Shown here: one piece after another, positions 32,454 to 43,205 of the stretch
Layout of the letters: each line of letters opens with the position of its first letter
Numbering within the stretch: position 1 is the stretch's first letter
From: Parasitella parasitica
Taxonomy: Eukaryota > Mucoromycota > Mucoromycetes > Mucorales > Mucoraceae
Direction: 5' to 3'
DNA: 64,000 nucleotides
Assembly: GCA_025201805.1 (NCBI GenBank)
Contig: MU619260.1
Coordinates: 1-64,000 of the forward strand
Program-made: the position numbers and the translations under genes
The notes under the pieces: generated by a model
The model's database searches: none
What the model was told of the DNA's origin: nothing
Seen by the model: only the letters and a program-made list of their open reading frames with translations

Positions 32454-35400
32454 TTATTCCTCTAATGTTGATAACAATTGTTCAGACGTCGAACAGACCT
32501 GTTTGTATTTTTGCCATAATGCGTGATTCAAGTTGTCATCGTTATCGTCGTCGTCCAAGCTATCATCATCAGCAGATGTGATAGGCGATTGGCTTCGACT
32601 ATGTGTTACTGAAGATCTACTGACTTGGCCCTCTAAATACGCCATGATCAGGTTATTCAGTAAATCAACCTGTCTTCCCGTTAATTCAGACCCAATGCGC
32701 TCAGTAAATGACAACCACAGTGAACCTAACGATTGATAAACCCTGTCCTCAGTAATGTTGTCAGGGCCAATAATAGTTTGTGCGTGGTGTGCAATGTGAA
32801 GAGCGTCCTCTAATCCTCGTGTTCTGTACGCCACATTACATGCTTTGGTGAATGCTGCGTTATTCAAAATCTAGTAAATATGTCAGCAAAACTGTACTTT
32901 TTAATACATTTATCAACTACCTTAAGACACTCTTTTCCGTACTTCTCTATAATCGAATGAAATGACAGTGTTTCTAGACCTGAATAAGCAGTGGATATTT
33001 CCATATCTAACATCATTCGCGTTTTCCAAGACGCCTCTATTCGTTTCGAATCCATCAAATGCTGCAGAGCGTTGACAAAGTCCTTCTTGATAAAACTGGT
33101 CAATGCCTGCGTAATCATGCTTGCAATGGACAAATAGGTGTCGTATTCTTGCCAAACAACTTCAAGGTCTCTATCTCCTCTTGCGCTGGTTTCGTCGATG
33201 ATAAGATCAGCATCCTCTTCAGCCTATGCCATTCTCTTTTATTAATATGCAATTGTAAAGCATATTAGTCTTAAATCTTACTTGTTCGGAAGAATATAAC
33301 AAATACAAATGTTCTAAAATTAACTGATTTTGGCTTCTTGCTAAAAAAGCGTCGAAACTATACAAATAATATTGAGCTGGTTCATGTTGGAATACCAAAT
33401 TTACAATCAAACCTTTGTACGAAACGATAATCATCACTAGGGTAGTTTGATACCTTACATATTTTGGTGGTTACTCGATCTTTCAGCTTGCTGAATGCCT
33501 GTCCACTGAAAGAGTAATTGAGTAGACCATTGTTACTGTTTTCTGTAGTTGCAGGATGTCCACTGTTTACCGCTGTACCTACTGATATGTTATCATCATA
33601 CGTAGCAGATGAATCGAGGTCTGCATACGTATGGTCTAGCTGCATAGATCCAGCCTTTTCTGTAAAAATATCATCGTCTTCAGATGTAGGTACGAGCGAG
33701 CCATCATCTTCTGCCATAACGGGGCGATTATACTCATGTATTTCTTGTCTAAACAGATTATTATCCTTGTTTATAAAATCCTTTAATTCTTCGGGTACAC
33801 ATGCATAAAGCTGATTTTTTGTGAATTTTGGCAACGAAACTCTGGCGTACATGAGTGAGAAGGGTTGTACAGGGTCTTCCATAATATTTTGCTCTGTTGC
33901 AGCTGTAACGATGGCATCACAGAACTTGAACCAACCACCTTCTGACGGAATGTCTTTCAGTAAGCTGTCTTCAGATGGCTCCACCCAAATGTATGCCCAA
34001 TAGTGACCAGTTCCACTCTTCCCATCATGATGAAATGACGCTCTCAATTCGTATGCATTTTCTTTCATATCAGGGGTATCAAAAATTGTATCAATCTTTT
34101 GTCTTTGCTCGGCTACGACTTTTTCTAAATCCTGCAATCTCGTTTCGATTTTATCCTTGGCAGAGTTCAACACGTCTTTTAAGGCATCAAGTCCTGCTGT
34201 TGCTGCTTCATCCACGTCATGCTCTCTATGCTCAAAGTAGTCCAACGTCTGCATCAGCAAATCCCGTTTGTCAGTTGCTAGAGGGCCATCTCCACCACCC
34301 TTCAATTTTTCCATTTCAAGTCGAGATGTCACCATCTCTTTACGGCAAGCCTCCATTTCTCGAAATCCCATCAAAGAGGTATTCTTATTTTCTGACATGT
34401 ATCTGTCCATGTAGATTGTTTTATCGATTTTGTATTCAAATGTTGACTTTTTAGGTGCTGTTCTGTTTTCCAAGACAATAATTAAAATAGGTGGTATTTG
34501 CGTGAAAGTTGTCAGCTTGTAAGAGCCTTCCTCCTCATCTGATAAAGATGGGTCAGCATCAATTTCGCTATTAGGGCTAATTTCATAGGATTCGTATACT
34601 AATGGGTCGAGGCATCCGTGAAATGAGTTCATTGTTTTGTCAAGGCTGATAGTCAAATAATAAACTTCCTCGTTATCATAATCGTCACCGTATTCAATTC
34701 TTGCTTTTAGTAAGAATAAGCTAAATAATGACAGTTGGCAAACGGCATGCAAACAACACCATTATTTTAACATAATATACCTTCTGAATGTAGGTATAAA
34801 CGATACATCCATTGCTTTGTCAGATTGTTCGTCAGTTTCAACCAACCCAGCGATCATCATATCCAAAAAGCCTTCTAGTGCATTAATAACGAATCCTCTG
34901 GGGGGGTTTCATGTTTACCTTCAAAGGTTTGATCATTGAATTCCCAACCATTTGATATCAATTTAGTGCTAACCGCTCTAACGTAGTGCGATACGTTGCC
35001 ATATAATCTTTTTGTATTACCCAAAAATGCAAATAGCTTTTGCATCTCGGCCAATGCTTCCAAAGATTTCGACATGAGTTGAAGCTCACTTTCTACATGA
35101 TTTACAAATTCGACTTGTTCTTCTTCTATAGGTACCGATTCAACAATCAAAGGAGGCAAACCCATTTCAGTTGCATCTTCATTAGTGCTGTTTCCAGAGC
35201 CGTCCTTGCTAACTACATCAGTTTCGGGCTCTTTATTATCAATTGCTAAGGCTGCCATTTTATCCTCGGGTGAATCTAATGAAATCAAATCTTCTTGTTC
35301 AATGCATGGAGGCGGTGAAGGTGGTGATGATGGTGATAATGATCCAGAGGTAACAATAGGTTTCGTAATCTGTCTCTTGGTGACAACATCTCTTTTAATG

Positions 35401-36366
35401 TAACCAGGTACCGGTTCTCCAAATCCTTTCCAATAACTTTTAGGTGATCCCCACAAATACGCTGTTGGTCTAAACGACAATACTGCTTCCTGAAATGTGG
35501 TTACATGAAACAATGCTTGGACAAGCACCGGTGAGTATGCAAAATTGTATGATGGCGGTCTAAGTCCAATAGGTCTATTAAATTGTTACAAAATCACATT
35601 CAAAAGAGTATTATCATTTGATACTAACAGATCATCTAATGCCATTCTTTCAGAAGGATTTTCGGGATCTTTCCACCAAGTCAGCGAAGATTCATTTAAA
35701 AGTTGTGCTGGCGATGATGTATAGACATTGGCCGTTGTTGATGTTGCTGTATCTGATTCTTTAAAAGGCACAACACTCCATTTGCCTGAATCGTATTCTG
35801 GATAGTTGACTGATTTATCAAGTTGCACAGGCTCATCTAGGTAGAATATGTATAATGTATTAGTTGAGTGAATCAATGTTTCCAAGAAACACACATACGT
35901 TCGACAGTAGCTGCTGGTGATGGAGGTGTAACTAGGGCCTTTTTAGACGTATTACTGTCGTTAAAATTAGGATTTAATTGTTGGTTATTTTCTTCTTCTC
36001 TGCTCAGCCGTAAGGCCAGTTGCTCATCTGTTTCCATGATAGACTAGTAAATACATTTTGAGTTAATAAAATTCTAGCTTTGCTATAATCCGAGTTACTT
36101 CATTTTCATCATCGTCATCATCACTTAGAGGGGCACCCGAAAAAATGAAATCGGCAGCTCTTGCGACATCGTTATTGTATCTCTATGTATGTGCGCTAAA
36201 TGAGTGAATGCATAATGATTTGATATCATGTTAATGCTTACAGCAAGAGCTTTCTTTGCTTGACTTCTAGATACGCCCTATATTCTTTTGTTATTACTTT
36301 TTTTTTTTATCGTCGTTTAGTAAATTGATATACCAAATCTTGAAGTTGACTGATCGTGTCCTCCAT
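32454..36366 (-). CDS. USP25/28-like ubiquitin-specific protease homologue, probably inactive
   Basis: 1122 residues in 11 exons: 36366-36334, 36277-36242, 36182-36099, 36043-35899, 35836-35629, 35574-34919, 34874-34781, 34720-33459, 33412-33282, 33223-32921 and 32870-32454. The N-terminus has a UBA-like domain (RSQAKKALARYNNDV..A), then a UIM-like DEQLALRLSREEE. The USP fold starts at PIGLRPPSYNFAYSP. Aligned to the Cys box of USP25/28, the catalytic Cys position is Ala (about residue 181), with no NxGNTC motif. The His box SGTGHYWAY (His about 658) and the later KFCD-type block remain. A coiled-coil insertion separates the two halves, as in USP25/28, and the C-terminal helical domain also matches. 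It likely binds ubiquitin chains or acts as a scaffold. Confidence 0.85.
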
Positions 36367-36501
36367 AATATGTCTGTTTTTAAGAAGAAAGAAGATTTGA
36401 GTTTTTTGAAATGCAAATGGCTTCGATATTATCATGGGAAACAATCGTCACGGTATGGAATAGAATGCCTGTTTCATTGAAGCAACTGTGCGTAACCATG
36501 C

Positions 36502-36593
36502 TGTAATATCCGAGATTGTGTAACTAATGTTTTTTTGTGAATAATAAGATAATCCTTTATTTGATAAAATTGTTATGAGTATTTATACTTTAG
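36502..36593. repeat. Inverted partner of the 1-94 repeat
   Basis: Reverse complement of window positions 1-94. It lies just upstream of the USP-like gene. Beyond 36593 the sequence continues into AT-rich DNA; whether the repeat extends cannot be judged because the partner is cut by the window edge. Confidence 0.8.
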
Positions 36594-37826
36594 AGATTCG
36601 GTGATATATATATATTAAGGCATTCGGTTATGGATAATGGGTATGGCTAGCAATGGACTTGATATTGGAAATGGTAAAGATGATTCAGCACGGCCTTTGT
36701 TCTGTATTAAGAAATCGTCTTGGTACACTTATACGCTTACTACACATGCTTGTTTTCAATTGATGAAATCTATTGTATATATGTTATTCAAGTTAGGGTA
36801 AATAGATGTGATAAAATTTGCGTTCATCGTATAAGCAATGATGTTGCGAAAAAAAAAAAAAAAAAAAAAACTAGCTAATAGATACAGTGAATTATGATTT
36901 TATATTATATAACGTTTCATCAAACTTGCTAATCACTACAAAAATGGGCTAGTCGTAGTATTACATAGTTACTTAGCCTTGATGATAAATGCTAAATGCC
37001 TTATGAATGCATATGATACAATGCTTAAGCATATTTCATAGACACTACTCCCCTAATAATGTTCCAACTTTACCATGACGATTATTTCAAAGATCTATAG
37101 TCTTATCAAATAATCAGAGACAAATAGAAAGCAGTAGAAATGTAGGTAGGTTTATTTAACCAAGAATATTTATGATAAATCATGAAAAAAATCTTTTTTT
37201 GCGGATAACTTTTGATAGAGACATTGCCCAGTGGAAAGCAAGTTATGCTCAGATAGCGATGATCATGCCTGTACTTATGGCGCATAAGACAGTGTTTATT
37301 TTGCTGTTTATGGAAGCCTATTATCGATTATATGCTGTGGAATCGATATAAGTTGTTATATGGATTCACGGAAAAAATTATAATAAAAATAAAACAATAA
37401 TGTCAACTTGATAAAGGTATAGGTTTTATTATCAAATCGACAGGTGTATAAAGCTCCCGTTCATCTACTGGCCAGGTAGATAAACCTTTATTTACTTAAA
37501 ACTGTGGATAAATGTTCTACTCTCGCAATTTAACATCTACGACAATACTGTTTAACTAGCATCTTAACTTTGTGCTAACCTACATATCAGCAGGCTCAAG
37601 ATAACTTAAATCTATTTGAGTGAGGAGGTAGACTTTACCCGAGGTACCCTGATCAATCTTCTATACGAAGATTATTAATATCAATCCATAAGCGGATATC
37701 ATTTCTTGTATAGTCTTATCCAATCTATATTAATAATACATGTCTGAGTGTATATCACTTGGTATTCATCTTAGCATATATCGGTATATGTAGCACGTCT
37801 ATAGCATGTCATAAGCATATCTATAG
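36594..37826. other. AT-rich intergenic region
   Basis: No credible gene. It contains an A run at about 36849-36870. It may include further outer LTR sequence of the adjacent retroelement, which cannot be bounded here. Confidence 0.45.
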
Positions 37827-37954
37827 CATTGCACATATTGTACAAGTCTGTAGTACATAATGTATCTGTAGCTAGTACCATGGATATAAGTATATGTCTT
37901 ATAGTGCGTATCTAGAAACTGGGAATACGCATCTGAAGCATAAATCTTTTATAG
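37827..37954 (-). repeat. LTR-like direct repeat, left copy
   Basis: About 85% identical by eye to 42166-42293 in the same orientation, with shared blocks such as GTAGTACATAAT and AAGTATATGTCTT. In minus-strand order it lies inside the sequence after the presumed LTR start at 38189. Confidence 0.7.
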
Positions 37955-38189
37955 CATAAGCTCGTAGCATACACTAGATTTAGTAAATGTCTAAGGCTCG
38001 TGTCTAGATATAAGTATAAGTCTATAGCGTCATCCATCCTAATGGTGCCATCTCTAGCTTACATCTTGTATAGTCTAAATCTGTATTGCACATCTTATTA
38101 TTTGTGCGCATATGTAGTCTATATCAATTTAAGGTAACTGGATGAATCTAGAAGTGTAATGCAGATCATCATAGTGAATGTATTTCACA

Positions 38190-38203
38190 TGTGCCCCCTC
38201 CAG
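38190..38203 (-). other. Polypurine tract of the retrotransposon
   Basis: On the minus strand CTGGAGGGGGCACA ends just before TGTGAAATA. This is the expected arrangement of a polypurine tract directly upstream of a 3' LTR beginning with TG. Confidence 0.5.
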
Positions 38204-38370
38204 TTTTAACGCATGTTGGATAATTCAAAAAATAATTATCAAAACAGTCAAATGATCTGTATTCAGTTCTTAATCATAGGGATGTAATGCATCACACATT
38301 GCTCTCACATAAGGCTCAACTGCAACTGCATTTGCATGTTAAATGCCTATGTCCTTGACTAAGAATCCTA

Positions 38371-38868
38371 TTACTGATTTGTAGTGTTGGGTCTCTTAGC
38401 GCCTCTTTCACTATCGCCATTGCCACGCTTTCGCTTATTGATTGAGTCTTTAGCAGTGTTATCATTTCGAGCCTGTCTTTTCTTTTCAAGCAGTTCATAA
38501 TCCCTAATTTTTGCCCAATACTTACGAATCGTTTCTGGGTTGTTGAATGATGCAGCAGTTTCCCAGGAGTTGGCATTTTCACCAAATGGTTTCCATTTTA
38601 CCAGATACTCTCTGTTGTGTTCAGGACCACGATGCGCTCTAATTTCATCAACCTCAAATACTTCTTGTTCAATAATAGACTCGTCGATAGCTACCAACTT
38701 CAATTCAGAAGGCACATAATCGCGTTGCGTTAAAATAACTGCAACTGCATATAAGCTAGCATCGCATTCAAGATAAAACTTCTTATTCATCTTTGGTTCA
38801 GTCAGTAATGCCTCAGATAATAGGACTTTTTTGATAATTTCAAGTCTCTTGGTGTGCTCATCAGTCTA
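38371..38868 (-). pseudogene. RNase H start joined to integrase chromodomain (internal deletion)
   Basis: The frame opens with the EHTKRLEIIKKVL and FYLECDASLYAVAVILTQ blocks of a Ty3 RNase H. Within about 10 residues it becomes YVPSELKLV and then a chromodomain (EYLVKWKPF, NSWETAASF). The rest of RNase H and the whole integrase core are missing. The in-frame junction shows a precise deletion of roughly 1.5-2 kb relative to a complete element. It is out of frame with the upstream RT by one base. Confidence 0.75.
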
Positions 38869-39923
38869 CTTGCTTGTCTTGTTTAGCAGATTTGCATGAA
38901 CCCCAATGATCAATGTCAGAGAGACGTCGCATGTCAACTTTGGATACATGAGGACCTATGACAAAGCCTAACAAATGAATGCTAGATCTAAACCAGGAAC
39001 ACTTTTCAATGCCAATCTTCAAGTTAGCATTGGTAAGTCTTCTCAGAACCTCATTGATCAATTTATAATGAGAACTTAAGCTATCTGACACTAAACACAG
39101 GTCGTCCACATATATTTTCACGTTAGGCATATCAGAGAACAAAATGTTCATGACAGAACTAAAAACCGATGTGATTGGCCTCAATCCAAAGCAGCATCCT
39201 AACCATCTATATGATTTTCCTTTAAAATTAAACAGCAAAACGTCCTTACTTTTTTCTGAAATTTTAAAAGAAAAATATGCGTTTTTTAAGTCAATTTTGG
39301 AAAATATAGTCCCCTTTTGCTTGATACGGGTGAAGAAGTCTTGAATGTTAGGTATTTCAAACTGATTTGTGTTATTTGGCATATGCAGGTTGATTCTACG
39401 AACATCCATGCAAACTCGAATTTTAGTGGGTCTACCATCATTGTCCTTCTTTGCCACTGTAATAAGAGGGCTGTTGAATAAGCCATTAGGTCTACATTGT
39501 TGAACAATTCCTGCATCCAGCCATTCATTCAACTGCTTTTCAATTTCAGGCATAGAATGATGTGCAATAGGATACTGTTTGACATAGTAATTGACATTCT
39601 CTTTGATAGGTATAGTGATTTCAGATTCGGGTACGGTGCAAAATGTTCCAGGCCTGATTTTCTGATTTTCATCGATTGCATCCTGAATACGGCTCATAGA
39701 CTTCAGTTCCTCAGTTTGAGAATCAAAGATTGATGCAGTCTCTGGATTAATAGAGTGCTTTGTATCGAAATTAACATTATCAAAGTCTATGCTCTCAAGT
39801 AAGTCTGATTTTTCATCTTCAGTAAGATTACCAAGATCAGCAAACTTATGTGCAACGCCCGTCAATCCAATACGAAGTCGACTCAACGTGTCTACGCCAA
39901 GTAGCACGTCAAAATTACCTAAA
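38861..39923 (-). pseudogene. Protease end and reverse transcriptase of the Ty3/gypsy element
   Basis: Begins with an LLGVDTLSRL aspartic-protease-end motif adjoining the gap. It then shows the RT fingers and palm with SPLITVAKKD, RVCMDVRRIN and the catalytic YVDD. The frame ends in TGA at 38861-38863, earlier than the RT thumb and connection would. Broken by truncation and a frameshift. Confidence 0.8.
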
Positions 39924-40108
39924 NNNNNNNNNNNNNNNNNNNNNNNNNNNNNNNNNNNNNNNNNNNNNNNNNNNNNNNNNNNNNNNNNNNNNNNNNNNNN
40001 NNNNNNNNNNNNNNNNNNNNNNNNNNNNNNNNNNNNNNNNNNNNNNNNNNNNNNNNNNNNNNNNNNNNNNNNNNNNNNNNNNNNNNNNNNNNNNNNNNNN
40101 NNNNNNNN
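39924..40108. other. Assembly gap (185 N)
   Basis: An N run inside the retrotransposon between the gag-like part and the protease. The missing bases presumably hold most of the protease. Confidence 0.99.
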
Positions 40109-41595
40109 CCGGTTTTCCTTCTTTGCTCTCTAAAATAATAGGAGTCAGTAACTGAAATGGATTGAAACTTTCATGTTTGTTTTTCATATTAGACTTACAA
40201 GCAAGAGAGGCTTCTTCAGCATCAATCTCGTCGAGAAAAGAGTCAAGTTCTTCCATGTCGATGTCTTCACTCGACTCCAAAGCAATGGTATCTTTTGCAG
40301 TGGCAGTAGTACCATCTGCATTGTTACCATCAGCAGCATTACCATTTCTGGCAACAGGTTGTTCTTTGGTTTGAACAGTATGAACATTAATGTTCTTGTT
40401 TTGAGCCTCTCTCTGTCTTCTCTTCCAATCATAGAACTCGCGACATTTATGACCATATTCGCGAGGCTTTTTGCAATGATCGCAAATGTTGGAAGGTGAA
40501 GACATGGCGTGCGAGCGAACAGGGGCAGCAAAGGTGGCACGGTTGGGCTTGTTATTAGACCCAAAGTTCTTCACACGAGAACGGCAGTCAGCGGCATTGT
40601 GGTTGGAGGCATCACCACCATGCTTGGGGCAGAAGAAGCCAGAGGTCATCATCTTGGCACCTTTGTTGCGGGAGCCACCACCAAAACCGTCAGCCTTGCG
40701 CTTGCCCTTATGAGCACCACCGTGTTCGTCACGCATTTCACAGTTCTGTTCATCTACCAAGAACAGAGGAAGGATGCACTCGTAGATCTCATTGATAGTC
40801 CACTTGTGCTGCGCGTCTCGTCTTACAGCCATCTGATTGATCATCATTTGCTTATTTCTTTTAAGCAAAGTGAACTGATAGAATCTGGCAAGCAGATTGC
40901 TATCAGAAGGGAACCCGCAGTCTTGCACATGCTTTATGAAGGTGTTTGTGTACTCTTGCAGAGTATCGGACTCCTTCATACGCATGCCAAACAGACTTGC
41001 CATGGATTCCTCTGCGCTGTCCAAAGTGCTTGCGAAACAAATCCTTAGCCGACTCCCAGTCTTTCTGCACCAAAAGATGATTGTCGGTCCAGTTCTTATA
41101 CTCAAAGGCCATTGAGAGAGGAACATAGCGTTTCCACACTAAGTTTACATCATTACCGGATGCTTTAACAACGTTTTCAAAAGCGTTGAAAAAATGCTCC
41201 ACCGAAGTAAACCTAGGTTGATCTGGGTAATGCTTTGCTTGACCCATGATCTGGAACTTGGGTATGTCCCTCAAGCTAATGGGCTTGATGGCTTGAACCA
41301 TGGCAGATGTAAGAGTTTTTAAATTCTTCTCATATCATTCGATATCCTCAGATATCTTATCAGCTGCTTTCTTGGCTTCAGGCATGTAATCCCTGCTAGA
41401 AAACATGTAAATGTCTTGCGATTCCTTGCGAGCATCCTTAATCTAAGCCTCTAGACCTGCAACAACAGAAGTCAACGAGTCCTCATTAGTGGCTACTTGA
41501 ACTTGATCAGGATCCATGCGAGAGCCAGCGTCAGAGCCGTCGTTGTGAGTGATAATGTCTTGTTGTTCTTGAGTTACCTTGTTATTTTGAGCCAT
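40109..41595 (-). pseudogene. Gag-like region of the Ty3/gypsy element
   Basis: The start MAQNNKVTQEQQ (41595) soon meets a stop near 41443. The homologous frame resumes after further stops, runs through a capsid-type region (PDQPRFTSVEHFFNAF), shifts frame near 41030, and ends with two Cys/His clusters: CPKHGGDASNHNAADC and CDHCKKPREYGHKC. At least two stops and one frameshift make it non-functional. Confidence 0.75.
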
Positions 41596-42165
41596 GTTGA
41601 GATTTTTTTTAAAAAAGTAAAGCAAAACAAATATAAGCCAAGAAGGAATAGAATTAACAAATGCTTTGGTTGTTTTTTTCAGTTCCATTCCTGTTTGTTA
41701 ATTTCGAGGAGTGGGCGTTAAGCCAGGCACATCTCATTTTCAGAAACTAATTAAGAACACTTAAAAACTTCTTTTTTTTGGTCAGGGAGGTTGTCTTCTA
41801 GTTTTTATTTAAAGTCCTAGAAGTGTGTACCCTGTCATATGGAAGAGGCAAATAAGACTGGTTATAGATGGGATTCAAACTATAGTAAAGTATCAAAGGG
41901 ATTGAGAAGGGAGAGACTCGAGGGAACGATCAATATAAGAGAGTACTGTAGGGGAGAAAACACGTAAAAACTTCAGACAATTATAAGTAAAATATGTGCG
42001 TATAAAACAAAGCATGAAAGGAATGATCATGTATTTTAAATAAAAGCTCCCTTATAAACAGAGTAATGTTGGAAAAGCTTGAAAATCTTGAATTGAATAT
42101 GGTCTAACTAAACAAGGCAATTTTTTAAACTGTACACTCTATTGTATTTGCTAATAATATGTCAA

Positions 42166-42293
42166 CATTGTACATATTGTACAAATCTGTAGTACATAAT
42201 ATATGTGTAGCTAGTTTCATGAATATAAGTATATGTCTTGTAGTGCGTATCTGGGAACAGGGAACACACATCTGAAGTGTAGATCTTAAATAG
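42166..42293 (-). repeat. LTR-like direct repeat, right copy (truncated)
   Basis: Matches 37827-37954 in direct orientation but stops abruptly on both sides. The sequence between the left copy and the TG at 38189 has no counterpart here. Probably what is left of the 5' LTR, or an older LTR fragment. Confidence 0.6.
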
Positions 42294-42346
42294 TGATCTG
42301 AATGGCTTTTGCAATCACTCCAAGCGGCAAACAATAAATTATTATC

Positions 42347-42484
42347 ACAACTTGCATCTTAGCATTTTACTCAATTAAACTTCTATAATATAGTAGTTTC
42401 TGAGAATAGGGCAACATGATTTTTCGAAAGCGGCAATCATTTTTGCCCAAATCGACCTTAGCGACATTTAGCAGCCGCACTGTA
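42347..42484. mobile_element. Decayed, deleted relative of the 13-kb TIR element
   Basis: Ends in GCAGCCGCACTGTA, the TIR tip of the 12989-13795 element. Two interior blocks, ACTTGCATCTTAGCATTTTA and CAACATGATTTTTCGAAAGC, correspond to the reverse complement of about 13400-13450 and 13255-13300. The nested MITE seen in the first copy is absent here. The other tip is not recognisable. It ends eight bases before the ATG at 42492. Confidence 0.7.
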
Positions 42485-42491
42485 AGTTGGC

Positions 42492-43111
42492 ATGCTTGTG
42501 TTTCATGACGAGACGATTGAACATCCGATAACAATGGATTTGCTGTGTTATGCTGTTGATTTAATATACCACGCGTCTCTCTTTTGCACCATCATGCACA
42601 AACGACATTTTAACAATAAAGTCGCCAAAACTACCACCTCGTTTCAAGATACTAGCAAATCAAAAAAGCTTAGGAAACATCCCTTTCAACTAATCGTTTC
42701 GACACTTCCCCAATTAGCAATTTCATTTGCTATTTTATTTTTTACAAGAATTCAATTTCAATCAGACATAAGCGATATTGGGTAAAAACAATCAGATTTC
42801 GTTATCGTTTAAAAAGCACCGAATTAACACATGCTTTTAGAGGAATCACATTTTATATATCCTTGCTGGCAGGCCTCGTCATATGTTGTGTGTTTGCTTT
42901 GTTACAAATTCAAGGTGCCGAGTATAAAAATTGGCAGCAAGATCCTACGATTCGTCAATATATTCAGATAGCTAGTATCAGTGCTGTAGTATCATTTATT
43001 GGATTCAACTTTTCGCTTTGGTCAGTGTTTGGTATCCTAACGCCTGTGCTGATTATGTGTGGCTTTGTGTTTGTATTGTCTATTTTGATAATGATCACCG
43101 CTTTTGTGTAG
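42492..43111 (+). CDS. Orphan multi-pass membrane protein
   Basis: Exons 42492-42781 and 42841-43111 encode 186 residues with about five hydrophobic segments (near residues 15-36, 58-80, 98-118, 134-156 and 160-184). A basic, Thr/Ser/Lys-rich loop lies between the first two. I recognise no family. The frame across the 59-bp intron is maintained and the hydrophobic pattern continues through it, which supports a real gene. The start codon is only eight bases after a transposon tip, so the promoter and 5' UTR may come from that element, or the original start may be lost. Confidence 0.65.
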
Positions 43112-43205
43112 ATGATTTTGTTATTATTTATAGTACGGAGGATTACTCGTGCTATGGTCTTTAATATATTAAAATTACAAAATAAAATGGATACAGGTTG
43201 ATTGT

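Larger units (their letters stand above)
37827..42293 (-). mobile_element. Degenerate Ty3/gypsy-type (chromovirus) LTR retrotransposon
   Basis: On the minus strand, in order: gag-like, zinc-knuckle, protease end, reverse transcriptase, a short RNase H start and a chromodomain. A purine-rich tract precedes a TG at 38189, which would be the start of the 3' LTR. A ~128-bp direct repeat (37827-37954 and 42166-42293) brackets the body and is probably LTR remnant. The element carries stops, frameshifts, a sequence gap and a large deletion, so it cannot be autonomous. Confidence 0.8.
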
